64,000 nucleotides of DNA from an uncultured Chitinophagaceae bacterium (GCA_937858715.1 CALLZY010000260.1:1-64000); one strand, 5' to 3'. Counted from the stretch's first letter, positions 34,302 to 44,403 are shown. Made by a program: numbers and translations. Notes: generated by a model from the sequence alone, not told the origin.

Positions 34302-35105
34302 ATGTGTGCTACATGCGGTTGTGACGCTAACGGTTCTGAGTCAATCAAACATTTTGGAGAAGAACATCATCATGATCATGGTCACCATCATGGCCATGAC
34401 CACCATCATGACCATGAACATGGACACTCCCACTCACATGGCAAGACCATTGTTGAAGTAGAGAAAGATGTGCTGCATGAAAACAATTTGCTGGCCCAGC
34501 GGAACAGAGGCTATTTCGACGCCAAGAATATTCTTGCTTTAAACCTTGTGAGTTCACCGGGTTCGGGCAAAACATCTTTACTGGAAAAAACATTGTCTGA
34601 TCTGAAAGACCAGTTTCCCTTTTATGTAATTGAAGGTGACCAGCAAACATCAAGAGATGCCGATCGCATACATGCTACCGGCACCAAGGTGGCACAGATC
34701 AACACCGGAAAAGGATGCCATTTAGATGCCCACATGATATTACATGCCATTCAGGGCATGAAACCGCAGGAAAACGCTATTCTCTTTATTGAGAATGTGG
34801 GCAATCTTGTTTGTCCGGCCATGTTCGATTTAGGCGAAAGAGAAAGAGTGGTCATCATCAGCACTACCGAAGGTGATGATAAGCCCATCAAGTATCCTGA
34901 TATGTTCCATACATCCACCCTGTGTATTATTAATAAGATTGACCTGTTGCCTTATGTGCCATTTAGTATGGACAAGGTTAAAGAATATGCCAAACAGGTA
35001 AATCCCAAGCTGGAATTTATTGAAGTGAGCTGCACCAGTGGCGAAGGCCTCAATAAATGGTACCAGTGGCTGAAACAAAAAGTACAGGTTCCTGAAACTG
35101 TTTAA
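34302..35105 (+). CDS. hypB: Hydrogenase nickel-incorporation GTPase HypB with His-rich N-terminus
   Basis: This 267-residue SIMIBI-class GTPase drives nickel insertion. It starts with the high-affinity metal motif MCATCGC (CxxCGC form), then a His-rich tract with 17 His residues between positions 17 and 46, typical of HypB that stores nickel. The G domain has a P-loop VSSPGSGKTSLLE (about 77-89), the GDQQTSRDADR switch and NKIDLLPY. The expected Cys-His pair of the dimer metal site is present (GKGCHLDAHM). It stands 27 bases before hypF. Confidence 0.96.
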   Translation: MCATCGCDANGSESIKHFGEEHHHDHGHHHGHDHHHDHEHGHSHSHGKTIVEVEKDVLHENNLLAQRNRGYFDAKNILALNLVSSPGSGKTSLLEKTLSDLKDQFPFYVIEGDQQTSRDADRIHATGTKVAQINTGKGCHLDAHMILHAIQGMKPQENAILFIENVGNLVCPAMFDLGERERVVIISTTEGDDKPIKYPDMFHTSTLCIINKIDLLPYVPFSMDKVKEYAKQVNPKLEFIEVSCTSGEGLNKWYQWLKQKVQVPETV

Positions 35106-35132
35106 CAGTGACCGGTAATTACAATATTAATA

Positions 35133-37451
35133 ATGAGCACTTATCACATCCATATCGGCGGATTGGTGCAGGGTGTCGGTTTCCGGCCCTTTGTATGCAG
35201 GCTTGCAGAGCAGATGCACCTGAGCGGATGGGTGAGCAATGGTAAGGATGGTGTTCATATTGAAATAAATGCCAGTGCTGAAGTGGCAACTTCCTTTTAC
35301 AATGCTGTTGTACAATCTCCTCCTCCGAATGCCATTATCAGCTGTCACCATCTGACAAAAACAGCAGACAAATCTTTTGAGAACTTTATTATCCGCAGCA
35401 GCGATACCACTGCACAGCCTGATTTATTGCTAACGCCTGACATTGCCATTTGCGAAAACTGCAGAAACGAAATTGCAGAAGAAAACAACAGGCGGTTTCA
35501 ATATCCCTTTACCACTTGTCTTGAATGCGGCCCCCGTTATTCCATTATTACGGGTCTGCCTTACGACCGTGAGAATACCACGATGGCGGAGCTTGACATG
35601 TGCCGCAGTTGCAATACGGAGTATAACGATATTCATAACCGAAGACATTACAGCCAGACCAATTCCTGTCCGGATTGCAGCATACCAATACACCTTTACG
35701 ATAATAACGGCGTAGAAATATCGAACGACGCAGAAAGTATTTTACTGATAGTAAATGAGTCGCTGCGGCATGGGCACATCATCGCCGTTAAAGGGATTGG
35801 CGGTTACCTGCTGCTGTGCGATGCCACCAACCATTTTGCTGTTCTTACATTAAGAAACAGAAAACACCGGCCTGCAAAACCTTTTGCAGTGTTATATCAT
35901 TCACTGGAGAAAGCTGAAAAGGATTTGGTAATTACCGCAAAAGAAAAAGAAGTATTGCTGGGAAAAGCAGCGCCAATCGTTTTGTGTACCTTAAAAGGAG
36001 AGCCTGCAAGCGGCCTGTGTACAGACGTTGTCGCTCCTGGTCTTGATAAAATCGGGGCCATGCTGCCATACACACCTTTGCTGGCACTAATAATGAAGGA
36101 ATGGAAAAACCCCTTGGTGGCCACCAGCGGAAACCTGAGCGGCTCCCCTATTGTTTATACAGACGAAGATGCTTTGCTGTGGCTGACCGAATATGCCGAT
36201 TTCATTTTAAGTTTTGAAAGAGATATTGTTGCACCGCAGGATGACAGCGTTATGCAGCTGACTGAGAAAAACCAGCAACCTGTTATCATCAGAAGATCAA
36301 GAGGGCTGGCACCGAATTATTTCCCTTCGCCATTTACAGATACCGGAGATATTCTGGCGATGGGTGCTGAATTGAAAAGCGCCTTTGCCATTACTGCCGG
36401 AAACAACTTATATGTAAGCCAGTTTTTAGGCGACCAGGCAAATTTTGAATCGCAGATCAGTTTCAACAATACGTTATCACATCTTTTAAAAATCCTGCAG
36501 GTTGCACCTGTGCAAATACTGATTGACAGTCACCCGAATTATTTTGTATCAGAACGGGGAAAAGAACTGGCTATTGATTGGGAAATACCCGTAACTGCCA
36601 TACAACACCATAAAGCCCATTTTGCGGCAGTGCTTGCAGAGAATAACCTGTTGCACACAGATGAAAAGATTCTGGGTGTGGTATGGGACGGAACCGGCTA
36701 TGGCGATGATGAACAGATTTGGGGCGGCGAATTTTTCCTGTTACAGGAATATACGATGGAGCGATACTGCCATCTTGAATATTTTCCGCAATTGCTGGGC
36801 GATAAGATGAGTAAAGAGCCAAGAGTAAGTGCCGTTGCCTTATTATACAGCAACATGGACAACCTGATGATAATAAAAGACCTGTTTTCTGTTACGGAAC
36901 GAGAGTACTATCTCAAATTACTGCAGCAGGAACAAGCCTTATTTACATCAAGCATGGGCAGGCTGCTGGATGGCATTGCTGCCATATTAAAAATTCAGCC
37001 AATAAATTCTTATGAAGGTGAGGCTGCCATGAAACTGGAATCAGTTGCCAGAACATGCAATAATGCTACTTTTGACCATTATCCCATTCCAGTCGTTGCC
37101 GGTAAGGCAAACTGGATAGTAATGATTGAAAAAATACTGGAAGATGTGAGAATGGACATTGAAGTTAGTATCATCGCAAGAAAAGTATTTGTATCACTGG
37201 CCATGCTGATAAAAACTGTTGCACACCAAACAAGAGTGCAGAAAATAGCTTTCAGCGGCGGTGTATTTCAGAATGCCTTTTTAGTGGATTTGATTATTGA
37301 ACTGGCTGGCAAAGATTTTAAGCTGCTATTTCATCAGCAGCTTAGTCCAAATGACGAATGTATCGGCTTCGGGCAAATTGCCTGTGCCGAACTGCATAAA
37401 AAAGAAAAACAACAGAATAAAGTAAGCCTTGAAGTATTAAATAACCAGTAA
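35133..37451 (+). CDS. hypF: Carbamoyltransferase HypF
   Basis: This 772-residue enzyme makes the thiocarbamate on HypE from carbamoyl phosphate, the source of cyanide ligands. Domains: acylphosphatase (GLVQGVGFRPFVCR, about residues 10-23), two zinc fingers with paired CxxC (ICENCRNE...TCLECGPRY and MCRSCNTE...SCPDCS, about 107-190), YrdC-like domain (about 205-385) with KGIGGYLLLCD, and a Kae1-like domain with HHKAHFAAVLAE (metal-binding His, about 490) and DGTGYGDD. The length is normal. It lies in hypABFCD order with short gaps. Confidence 0.96.
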   Translation: MSTYHIHIGGLVQGVGFRPFVCRLAEQMHLSGWVSNGKDGVHIEINASAEVATSFYNAVVQSPPPNAIISCHHLTKTADKSFENFIIRSSDTTAQPDLLLTPDIAICENCRNEIAEENNRRFQYPFTTCLECGPRYSIITGLPYDRENTTMAELDMCRSCNTEYNDIHNRRHYSQTNSCPDCSIPIHLYDNNGVEISNDAESILLIVNESLRHGHIIAVKGIGGYLLLCDATNHFAVLTLRNRKHRPAKPFAVLYHSLEKAEKDLVITAKEKEVLLGKAAPIVLCTLKGEPASGLCTDVVAPGLDKIGAMLPYTPLLALIMKEWKNPLVATSGNLSGSPIVYTDEDALLWLTEYADFILSFERDIVAPQDDSVMQLTEKNQQPVIIRRSRGLAPNYFPSPFTDTGDILAMGAELKSAFAITAGNNLYVSQFLGDQANFESQISFNNTLSHLLKILQVAPVQILIDSHPNYFVSERGKELAIDWEIPVTAIQHHKAHFAAVLAENNLLHTDEKILGVVWDGTGYGDDEQIWGGEFFLLQEYTMERYCHLEYFPQLLGDKMSKEPRVSAVALLYSNMDNLMIIKDLFSVTEREYYLKLLQQEQALFTSSMGRLLDGIAAILKIQPINSYEGEAAMKLESVARTCNNATFDHYPIPVVAGKANWIVMIEKILEDVRMDIEVSIIARKVFVSLAMLIKTVAHQTRVQKIAFSGGVFQNAFLVDLIIELAGKDFKLLFHQQLSPNDECIGFGQIACAELHKKEKQQNKVSLEVLNNQ

Positions 37452-37461
37452 AACAGAAAAT

Positions 37462-37728
37462 ATGTGTCTTGCAATTCCTGGTAAACTCATCTCCATAACC
37501 GGACAACTGGATGAAACATTCCGCAAAGGAAAAGTTTCATTCGGCGGTATAACCAAAGAAGTAAACCTTTCCATGGTGCCTGATGCACAGCCCGGCGATT
37601 ATGTGCTGGTACATGTAGGTGTGGCCATTGGAAAAGTGGATGAGGAAGAAGCCATGAAGACTTTTGAATACCTGAAAATGATGGGGGAAGTGGATGAAAT
37701 CACCGACACTGAAAAAAAAGAAGAATGA
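37462..37728 (+). CDS. hypC: Hydrogenase assembly chaperone HypC
   Basis: This 88-residue member of the HypC/HupF family begins MCLAIPGKL; Cys2 becomes the N-terminus and carries iron with HypD. The OB-like middle has GDYVLVHVGVAIGKVDEEEA. The stop overlaps the hypD ATG by four bases (ATGA), so they are coupled and work as the HypCD complex that assembles the Fe(CN)2CO unit. Confidence 0.96.
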   Translation: MCLAIPGKLISITGQLDETFRKGKVSFGGITKEVNLSMVPDAQPGDYVLVHVGVAIGKVDEEEAMKTFEYLKMMGEVDEITDTEKKEE

Positions 37729-38813
37729 AGTACTTATCTGAATACAGGGATCCAGAATTAGTGAAGCAGTATCTTGAAGAGATACACAAAATAACTACCC
37801 GCCCTTGGAAGATTATGGAGATATGCGGCGGGCAGACACATGGCCTTGTAAAAAACGGCATCATAGATATGCTGCCGGAGAAAATAACCATGGTGCATGG
37901 TCCCGGCTGCCCGGTTTGTGTTACACCTGTCAGCATTATTGATGAAGCAGTATATCTTGCCAAAAAGCCCAATGTCATCATTTGCTCTTTTGGTGATATG
38001 CTGCGGGTACCCGGTTCTCAAAAAAGTTTACTGGAAGCAAAGGCCGAAGGTGCCGATGTAAGGATACTTTACTCACCGCTTGAAGCGGTTCAGCTGGCAC
38101 AGGAAAATCCGGAAAAAGAAGTGGTTTTTTTTGCTGTTGGTTTTGAAACCACTGCACCCGCCAATGCACTGAGTATTGTACATGCAGATAAAACGGACAC
38201 CCGGAATTACAGCATTCTTGCCTCACATGTGCTGGTGCCGCCTGCTATGGAAGCCATACTGGGTGATGAAGAAAACCAGATTGATGCGTTTCTGGCTGCA
38301 GGACATGTGTGTACGATTATGGGCATGGAAGAATACTATCCGGTGGTGGAAAAATACAAAACACCTGTTGTTATTACCGGTTTTGAGCCTGTTGATTTAT
38401 TGCAGGGAATCTTAATGGCTGTCCAGCAATTAGAGAAAGGCGAATACAAACTCGAAAACCAATATACGAGGTATGTGCAGCGGGAAGGCAACCGTATGGC
38501 CAAGCAAACCATGGAAGAAGTGTTTGATGTTAGCGACAGGATGTGGCGTGGCATCGGCACCATTCCGCAGAGCGGATATGAGGTGAATGAAAAGTACAGG
38601 CAATATAATTCGAGGGTGAAATTTAATCTCGACTTACCGGTTGCGCCAGAAAATCCTGAATGTATCAGCGGGGATATTATGAAAGGCCTGAAAAAACCGG
38701 TACAGTGCCCCAACTTTGGCACTAAGTGCAAGCCAGAGCATCCTCTTGGTGCGCCAATGGTGAGCAGTGAAGGGGCTTGTGCTGCTTATTATCATTATTC
38801 AGATAAAAAATAA
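37725..38813 (+). CDS. hypD: Hydrogenase formation protein HypD
   Basis: This 362-residue [4Fe-4S] protein is the scaffold for Fe(CN)2CO. Signatures: MEICGGQTHGLVKNG (about residues 30-44, with the essential Cys), HGPGCPVCVTP (about 62-72), FFAVGFETTAPANA, and the C-terminal cluster ligands CPNFGTKCKPEHPLGAPMVSSEGAC. All key Cys are present. It overlaps hypC by 4 bases. The next gene is a TonB-dependent receptor 85 bases on, with hypE after that. Confidence 0.96.
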   Translation: MKYLSEYRDPELVKQYLEEIHKITTRPWKIMEICGGQTHGLVKNGIIDMLPEKITMVHGPGCPVCVTPVSIIDEAVYLAKKPNVIICSFGDMLRVPGSQKSLLEAKAEGADVRILYSPLEAVQLAQENPEKEVVFFAVGFETTAPANALSIVHADKTDTRNYSILASHVLVPPAMEAILGDEENQIDAFLAAGHVCTIMGMEEYYPVVEKYKTPVVITGFEPVDLLQGILMAVQQLEKGEYKLENQYTRYVQREGNRMAKQTMEEVFDVSDRMWRGIGTIPQSGYEVNEKYRQYNSRVKFNLDLPVAPENPECISGDIMKGLKKPVQCPNFGTKCKPEHPLGAPMVSSEGACAAYYHYSDKK

Positions 38814-38898
38814 ATTTTGAACCATTAAAGCATTAAGATAATTAAGAACCATGCTTAATAAATTTTATGCCTGATATTACGTTAATAGAGTTTAGATT

Positions 38899-41145
38899 AT
38901 GAGAAAACAGTTTTTATTTTCCGTGGTTTTACTTTTTATTACTGTCACCATTTTTTCCCAGTCACTTCCCAAAGGGATTACCATTTACAGCGAAGCCGGC
39001 AAAACACCGCTTCCCGATGTGACTGTTTATACCTCCGACTTCAGTTTTGCAGAAATAACAGATGAAAACGGTTTTGTTTCATTCAAAAATCTGCCTGCAA
39101 ATGCCAAAAAGATAATTATCTCTGCCATTGGTTTTGAAACAAAGAATTTAATGCTTGCAGAGATTACAAATACAACTATCTGGCTTCAATCCAAAATCAC
39201 CACTTTAAATGATGTTGTGGTGAGGGCTTCTTCAAAAACAGGGATTTTTAAAACCATCAGCGACCTTGATATTCATATACGTCCCATTGTAAACTCGCAG
39301 GAAATACTGCGCATGGTTCCCGGATTGTTTATCGGGCAGCATGCCGGTGGTGGAAAAGCAGAACAGATATTTCTGCGAGGATTTGACCTTGACCATGGAA
39401 CTGATATTCACTTATCAGTTGACGGATTGCCGGTTAATATGGTAAGCCATGCACACGGACAGGGATATGCCGACTTGCATTTTGTAATACCCGAACTGAT
39501 AGATAAAGTAAACTTCAGCAAAGGCCCCTATTATTCAGATAAAGGAAACCTGGCCACTGCAGGCTATGTAGCTTTTAAAACAAAGAACTATTTAGAGAAA
39601 AACTTCTTCAAGCTGGAAGGTGGTCAATACAACACCGTAAGGGCCATCACAGGAATTAACCTGTTGCCTTCAGGCAACAGCGAAAGAAACCAGAGTCTTT
39701 ATTTTGCCGGCGAAGGTTCTTTTACCAAAGGTTATTTTGACAGCCCACAGGATTTTTCAAGATTCAACGGCATGATAAAATATCATGGCAAAACTGGAAA
39801 CAACAGTACGCTGACGGCCTTAGTAAGCGGACTGACCAGTAAGTGGAATGCCAGCGGACAGATACCTGACCGGGCAGTTGCAGACGGCACCATTGGGTTC
39901 TTTGGTGCCATTGACAATAACGAGGGTGGCAACACCAGCCGCTATAATGCTACGGCAGAGCTGATGCACAACCTGGGGAATGGTGCTGTTATTAAAAATC
40001 AGTTATTCTATTCCCGCTATTTATTTGAACTGTATTCCAATTTTACTTTCTTTAAAGAAGACCCTGTTAATGGCGACCAGATACGGCAAAAAGAAGCAAG
40101 AGATATTCTGGGTTACAATCTCTCCTACCAGCAGGACAACAATATTGGAAATAAAAAAGGACAATTCAGCACAGGGGCTCAACTTCGTTATGACATTATA
40201 GATAACATTGAACTTACAAGAACCAAAAACAGGACAGTTAACACACAACCAATAATGCTGGGCGATATTAATGAACTAAACGCCGGTGTTTTTGCACAGG
40301 AAAAAGTGGTATTAAACAGCAAATGGGATATAGCTGCCGGAATCAGGCTGGATTACTTTACCAACAAATACAACGATAAACTGGCATCTGCTGAACAATC
40401 ATCAAATTCCGTGATTGTCAGTCCCAAGCTAAACCTTAACTATCGCATGAATGATAAGGTGCAGTTGTACTGGTACAGTGGGCAAGGCTTTCACAGCAAC
40501 GATACAAGAGTAGCGGTGGTACAGAATGGCAGAGACGTGGTAACTCCTGCATGGGGAAGTGATGTGGGTGGTATTTTTAAATTGGGCAAAAAAGCGATGC
40601 TTCAAACGGCTGTCTGGTATTTATGGCTGAAACAGGAATTTGTTTATGTGGGTGATGAGGGTGTGGTGGAACCGGGAGGTAAAACCCAACGTATTGGCTG
40701 GGATTTATCATTACGCTATGAACTGAGCAAAAGCCTTTATGCAGATGCAGACATCACCCTTACTAATCCAAGGGCACTTGAAGTTGATAAGGCAGAAAGT
40801 TACCTGCCACTGGCACCAAGGTTCACCAGTGTGGGTGGTATAACTTACAGAAAAGAAAAAGGATGGAACGGTAGTTTGCGTTATCGTTATATGGCCAACC
40901 GCCCGGCAAATGAAGACAACAGCGTTATAGCAAAAGGATACTTTGTAGCAGATGCTGCCATCAACTACACAAAGAATAAATGGGAAGCGGGCATATCTGT
41001 ACAAAACCTTTTCAATACAAAATGGAAAGAAACACAATTTGATACAGAAAGCAGGCTGCAAAACGAAACAACACCTGTTTCGGAAATACATTTTACACCC
41101 GGAACTCCTTTCTTTGCGAGATTGAGTTTCAGTTTGTTTTTTTAA
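38899..41145 (+). CDS. TonB-dependent receptor inside the hyp operon, candidate metal (nickel) importer
   Basis: This 748-residue outer membrane protein has a signal peptide (MRKQFLFSVVLLFITVTIFS), a CarboxypepD_reg-like beta-sandwich (about 25-105), a plug domain (about 110-220) with VPGLFIGQHAGGGK and the His-rich stretch VSHAHGQGYADLHF, and a beta-barrel ending in Phe-Phe (LSFSLFF), as expected for Bam-dependent porins. Its setting between hypD and hypE, on the same strand with 85 and 11 bases, makes import of nickel or a metallophore the leading idea; the His residues in the plug fit but do not prove it. Substrate is inference. No SusD partner is present, so it is not a glycan system. Confidence 0.85.
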   Translation: MRKQFLFSVVLLFITVTIFSQSLPKGITIYSEAGKTPLPDVTVYTSDFSFAEITDENGFVSFKNLPANAKKIIISAIGFETKNLMLAEITNTTIWLQSKITTLNDVVVRASSKTGIFKTISDLDIHIRPIVNSQEILRMVPGLFIGQHAGGGKAEQIFLRGFDLDHGTDIHLSVDGLPVNMVSHAHGQGYADLHFVIPELIDKVNFSKGPYYSDKGNLATAGYVAFKTKNYLEKNFFKLEGGQYNTVRAITGINLLPSGNSERNQSLYFAGEGSFTKGYFDSPQDFSRFNGMIKYHGKTGNNSTLTALVSGLTSKWNASGQIPDRAVADGTIGFFGAIDNNEGGNTSRYNATAELMHNLGNGAVIKNQLFYSRYLFELYSNFTFFKEDPVNGDQIRQKEARDILGYNLSYQQDNNIGNKKGQFSTGAQLRYDIIDNIELTRTKNRTVNTQPIMLGDINELNAGVFAQEKVVLNSKWDIAAGIRLDYFTNKYNDKLASAEQSSNSVIVSPKLNLNYRMNDKVQLYWYSGQGFHSNDTRVAVVQNGRDVVTPAWGSDVGGIFKLGKKAMLQTAVWYLWLKQEFVYVGDEGVVEPGGKTQRIGWDLSLRYELSKSLYADADITLTNPRALEVDKAESYLPLAPRFTSVGGITYRKEKGWNGSLRYRYMANRPANEDNSVIAKGYFVADAAINYTKNKWEAGISVQNLFNTKWKETQFDTESRLQNETTPVSEIHFTPGTPFFARLSFSLFF

Positions 41146-41156
41146 ACCCAAAGACA

Positions 41157-42194
41157 ATGCAATTGAGTTGCCCCATGCCCAAATTTGATTTTGATGTGAT
41201 AACGCTTGGTCACGGCAGTGGCGGCCTGCTTACTCACAAACTGCTCCAAAGCGGCGTATTTGATATTCTTAAAAACGACCTGCTCGACCAGCAACACGAT
41301 GGTGCCAGTTTTGAGCTGAACGGACGGGTTGCTTTCAGTACAGACAGTTATGTTATCACTCCTGCCTTCTTTCCGGGTGGTAACATTGGTGAGCTGGCTA
41401 TTAATGGCACCGTTAACGATTTGGCCATGTGTGGTGCCATACCCAAATACCTTTCTCTTTCGTTTATTATTGAAGAAGGATTAAGCATGAAAGAGTTTTG
41501 GGATATACTGGTAAGTGTAAAAGAGGCGGCACAAAAGGCAAATGTGAGAATAGTAACCGGAGATACCAAGGTTGTGGAAAAGGGAAAAGGCGATAAAATC
41601 TTCATCAACACATCAGGCATTGGCTTCGTTCATCCGGAAGCTAACATTCATCACAATAATATTCAACCCGGTGATAAGATTATTGTAAGTGGCAACATCG
41701 CCACCCATGGAATCGCTATTATGAGTGTTCGTAAAGGGCTGGAGTTTGAAACAACTATTGAAAGTGATACGGTGAACCTTAATCACACTATTGAAAAACT
41801 GGTTGACCAGTTCGGCTGCAACATTAAATTTTTGCGGGATCCGACTAGGGGTGGTGTTGCTTCTGTATTGAACGAGATAGCCGAACTCACTGCTTTAGGA
41901 TTTGAACTGGAACAAAAACAAATTCCGGTTGATGAACAGGTGGAAGGTGCCTGCGAAATGCTCGGTCTTGATCCACTATATGTGGCAAACGAAGGTCTTT
42001 TCATCGCTGTTGTTGCAAAAGAAATTGCAGACAGGTTCTTATCAGCACTTCGTAATGATAAAAATGGAAAGAATGCCGCCATTATCGGCGAGGTAAATAC
42101 AGACCATCCCAAAAAAGTATTACTCAAAAGCCGTATTGGTGGCCGCAGGGTGGTAAACTACCTTCCCGGCGAGCAGTTGCCCCGCATCTGCTGA
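41157..42194 (+). CDS. hypE: Hydrogenase maturation protein HypE
   Basis: This 345-residue member of the PurM/SelD-like ATPase family dehydrates the thiocarbamate on its C-terminal Cys to thiocyanate. Family features: ITLGHGSGG near the N-terminus, SFELNGRVAFSTDSYVI, GGNIGELAINGTVNDLAMCGA, FLRDPTRGGVASVLNE, and the C-terminal PRIC with the acceptor Cys345. It is 11 bases after the TonB receptor and ends the hyp operon. The ATG at 41157 is used; an internal ATG at 41175 (MPKFDF) is an alternative. Confidence 0.95.
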   Translation: MQLSCPMPKFDFDVITLGHGSGGLLTHKLLQSGVFDILKNDLLDQQHDGASFELNGRVAFSTDSYVITPAFFPGGNIGELAINGTVNDLAMCGAIPKYLSLSFIIEEGLSMKEFWDILVSVKEAAQKANVRIVTGDTKVVEKGKGDKIFINTSGIGFVHPEANIHHNNIQPGDKIIVSGNIATHGIAIMSVRKGLEFETTIESDTVNLNHTIEKLVDQFGCNIKFLRDPTRGGVASVLNEIAELTALGFELEQKQIPVDEQVEGACEMLGLDPLYVANEGLFIAVVAKEIADRFLSALRNDKNGKNAAIIGEVNTDHPKKVLLKSRIGGRRVVNYLPGEQLPRIC

Positions 42195-42275
42195 GAATTA
42201 TAAACGGCAGCAGCCAATTCGGTAAAAACGGGTAATTTTATTGCCTTAATTTTTCAATTCTAATAAACGAACAAT

Positions 42276-43907
42276 ATGAAAAAACTCCTCTCATTGTTTT
42301 TTACAATGTCGTTATTGCTTGCTTCGCAACTGACGGATGCCTGTACCAACTTCCTGGTAACAAAAGGTGCCAGCAAGGATGGTTCCTGCTTTATTTCTTA
42401 TTCTGCCGACTCACATACATTATTTGGCGAGCTATACTATTGGAAAGCCGCACGGTATCCGGCCGGCACCATGCTGAAAGTGTATGAATGGGACACCGGG
42501 CTTTACTTAGGCGAAATCGAACAGGCTGCCCAAACATATAATGTAGTTGGCAATATGAACGAATACCAGGTAGCTATTGGTGAAACTACTTTTGGCGGCC
42601 GGGAAGAGCTGACCGACACAACAGGAATTATTGATTATGGCAGTCTTATATACATAGCCCTGCAACGGTCTAAAACAGCAAGAGAAGCTATCAAAATAAT
42701 GACTGACCTCGTTGCAAAATATGGCTACTACAGCAGTGGCGAATCATTCTCTATTGCCGACCCCAACGAAGTGTGGATTATGGAAATGAGCGGCAAAGGC
42801 CCCGGCAATAAAGGTGCTGTGTGGGTGGCAGTTCGCATTCCTGATGGTTACATCAGCGGACATGCCAACCAGGCCCGCATTCAAACCTTCCCGCTGAACG
42901 ATCCTGAAAATTGTTTATACTCGCCAGATGTAATTTCTTTTGCAAAATCAAAAGGATATTATTCAGGTGCCGATAAAGATTTCAGCTTCAGCGATACATA
43001 CAACCCGGTTGATTTCGGCGGTGCCCGTTTTTGCGATGCAAGGGTTTGGAGTGGTTTCAACAAATTCTGTGATGGCATGGGCAAGTACACAGATTATGCT
43101 ATGGGTAAAAACCTGCACAATCGCATGCCACTTTATGTAAAACCCAATCAGAAAATTGGTTTGCAGGATGTATATGCCATGATGCGTGACTACTACCAGG
43201 GCACACCGATGGATATGACAGCAGACCCGGGTGCCGGCCCTTACAAAAGCATCGTTCGCTGGAGGCCACTTACCTGGAAAGTTGACAGTGTATCTTACTT
43301 TAACGAAAGGGCTATCTCCACACAGCAAACAGGCTTTTCTTTTGTGGCTCAATGCAGATCCTGGATACCTGCACCCATAGGTGGCATTATCTGGTTTGGC
43401 ATGGATGATACGTACAGCACTGTTTACACACCGATGTACACTTGCCTTACAGAAGTTCCTCTTTCACTGAAAGTGGGCAATGGCGATATGATGACCTTCA
43501 GTGAAACATCTGCATTCTGGCTGTTTAACCAGGTAAGCAATTTTGCCTATACAAGGTACAAAGACATGATTCCTGATATACTTGCCAAACAACAGGAACT
43601 GGAAAACGGTTTTATTGCAGCCGTAGCCGAAACAGATAAAACGGCCGCTGACCTGTACAAGAAAAAGCCTTCAAAAGCAGTTAAGTTTCTTACCGATTTT
43701 TCAAATGCACAGCAGGCAAAAACATTTGCTGAATGGAAAAAACTGTATGGTTTCCTGTTTACCAAGTTCATGGATGGTAACGTAAAAACAAAATCAGACA
43801 AACCGATGCCAAAAGTTAAACAACCCGGCTATGACGAAGGGTATTATCGTGGTATTATTGAAAAAACCGGAGACAAGTTTAAAGTAATTGGTGACGGAGG
43901 ACATTAA
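42276..43907 (+). CDS. Secreted C69-family peptidase (dipeptidase)
   Basis: This 543-residue Ntn-hydrolase is made as a precursor. The signal peptide runs to Ala22, so Cys23 (ACTNFLVTKGASKDG) would be exposed as the N-terminal nucleophile. Further family features are the ADSHTLFGELYYWKA region, GNMNEYQVAIGETTFGG, GEWIMEMSG-like (NEVWIMEMSGKGPG) and SGHANQARI. C69 enzymes cleave dipeptides; here it may supply amino acids such as Trp and Tyr to the lyases downstream (context inference). It is preceded by hypE after 81 bases, probably with its own promoter. Confidence 0.88.
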   Translation: MKKLLSLFFTMSLLLASQLTDACTNFLVTKGASKDGSCFISYSADSHTLFGELYYWKAARYPAGTMLKVYEWDTGLYLGEIEQAAQTYNVVGNMNEYQVAIGETTFGGREELTDTTGIIDYGSLIYIALQRSKTAREAIKIMTDLVAKYGYYSSGESFSIADPNEVWIMEMSGKGPGNKGAVWVAVRIPDGYISGHANQARIQTFPLNDPENCLYSPDVISFAKSKGYYSGADKDFSFSDTYNPVDFGGARFCDARVWSGFNKFCDGMGKYTDYAMGKNLHNRMPLYVKPNQKIGLQDVYAMMRDYYQGTPMDMTADPGAGPYKSIVRWRPLTWKVDSVSYFNERAISTQQTGFSFVAQCRSWIPAPIGGIIWFGMDDTYSTVYTPMYTCLTEVPLSLKVGNGDMMTFSETSAFWLFNQVSNFAYTRYKDMIPDILAKQQELENGFIAAVAETDKTAADLYKKKPSKAVKFLTDFSNAQQAKTFAEWKKLYGFLFTKFMDGNVKTKSDKPMPKVKQPGYDEGYYRGIIEKTGDKFKVIGDGGH

Positions 43908-43924
43908 TTCTGTAAATAAAAATT

Positions 43925-44380
43925 ATGCCGGTAAAAAACCTCTTCGACACTGATGCGTTTAATGAAATATTAGACCGCCTCAACAAACTAACCCCTGAAA
44001 GCCAGAGACTGTGGGGCAAGATGAATGTAAGCCAAATGTTCGCACACTGCAAAGAGGCCTTTCGAGTACCGCTGATGCAGAAACCGCCTAAGCGAATGTT
44101 CATGGGCTACCTTTTTGGCTGGGTGGCCAAACCTGCTCTTTATGGTGAAAACCCATATAAAAAAAGTCTGCCTACTGCTCCCAATTTCATTATAAAGGAC
44201 GAACGCAATTTTGAAGAAGAAAAAAAGCAACTTATAGAACTGGTTACCAAATTTCACCAGGCAGACCCGGCTGTAACTGCCACCAAAGTACACCCGTTCT
44301 TTGGCAAAATGACTGCTGAGCAATGGGGTAAGGGTATGTGGAAGCATCTTGACCACCACCTGCAGCAATTTGGTGTGTGA
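43925..44380 (+). CDS. DUF1569 family protein
   Basis: This 151-residue protein has the conserved LTPESQRLWGKMNVSQMFAHCKEA at about residues 17-40, with the His and Cys near a helix, as in DUF1569 (a relative of the DinB-like four-helix fold). The C-terminus HPFFGKMTAEQWGKGMWKHLDHHLQQF has the second conserved segment with three His. Function unknown. It lies 17 bases after the C69 peptidase and is followed by a strong terminator. Confidence 0.88.
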   Translation: MPVKNLFDTDAFNEILDRLNKLTPESQRLWGKMNVSQMFAHCKEAFRVPLMQKPPKRMFMGYLFGWVAKPALYGENPYKKSLPTAPNFIIKDERNFEEEKKQLIELVTKFHQADPAVTATKVHPFFGKMTAEQWGKGMWKHLDHHLQQFGV

Positions 44381-44403
44381 GAAAAATCATTCAGCATTTC
44401 GAC

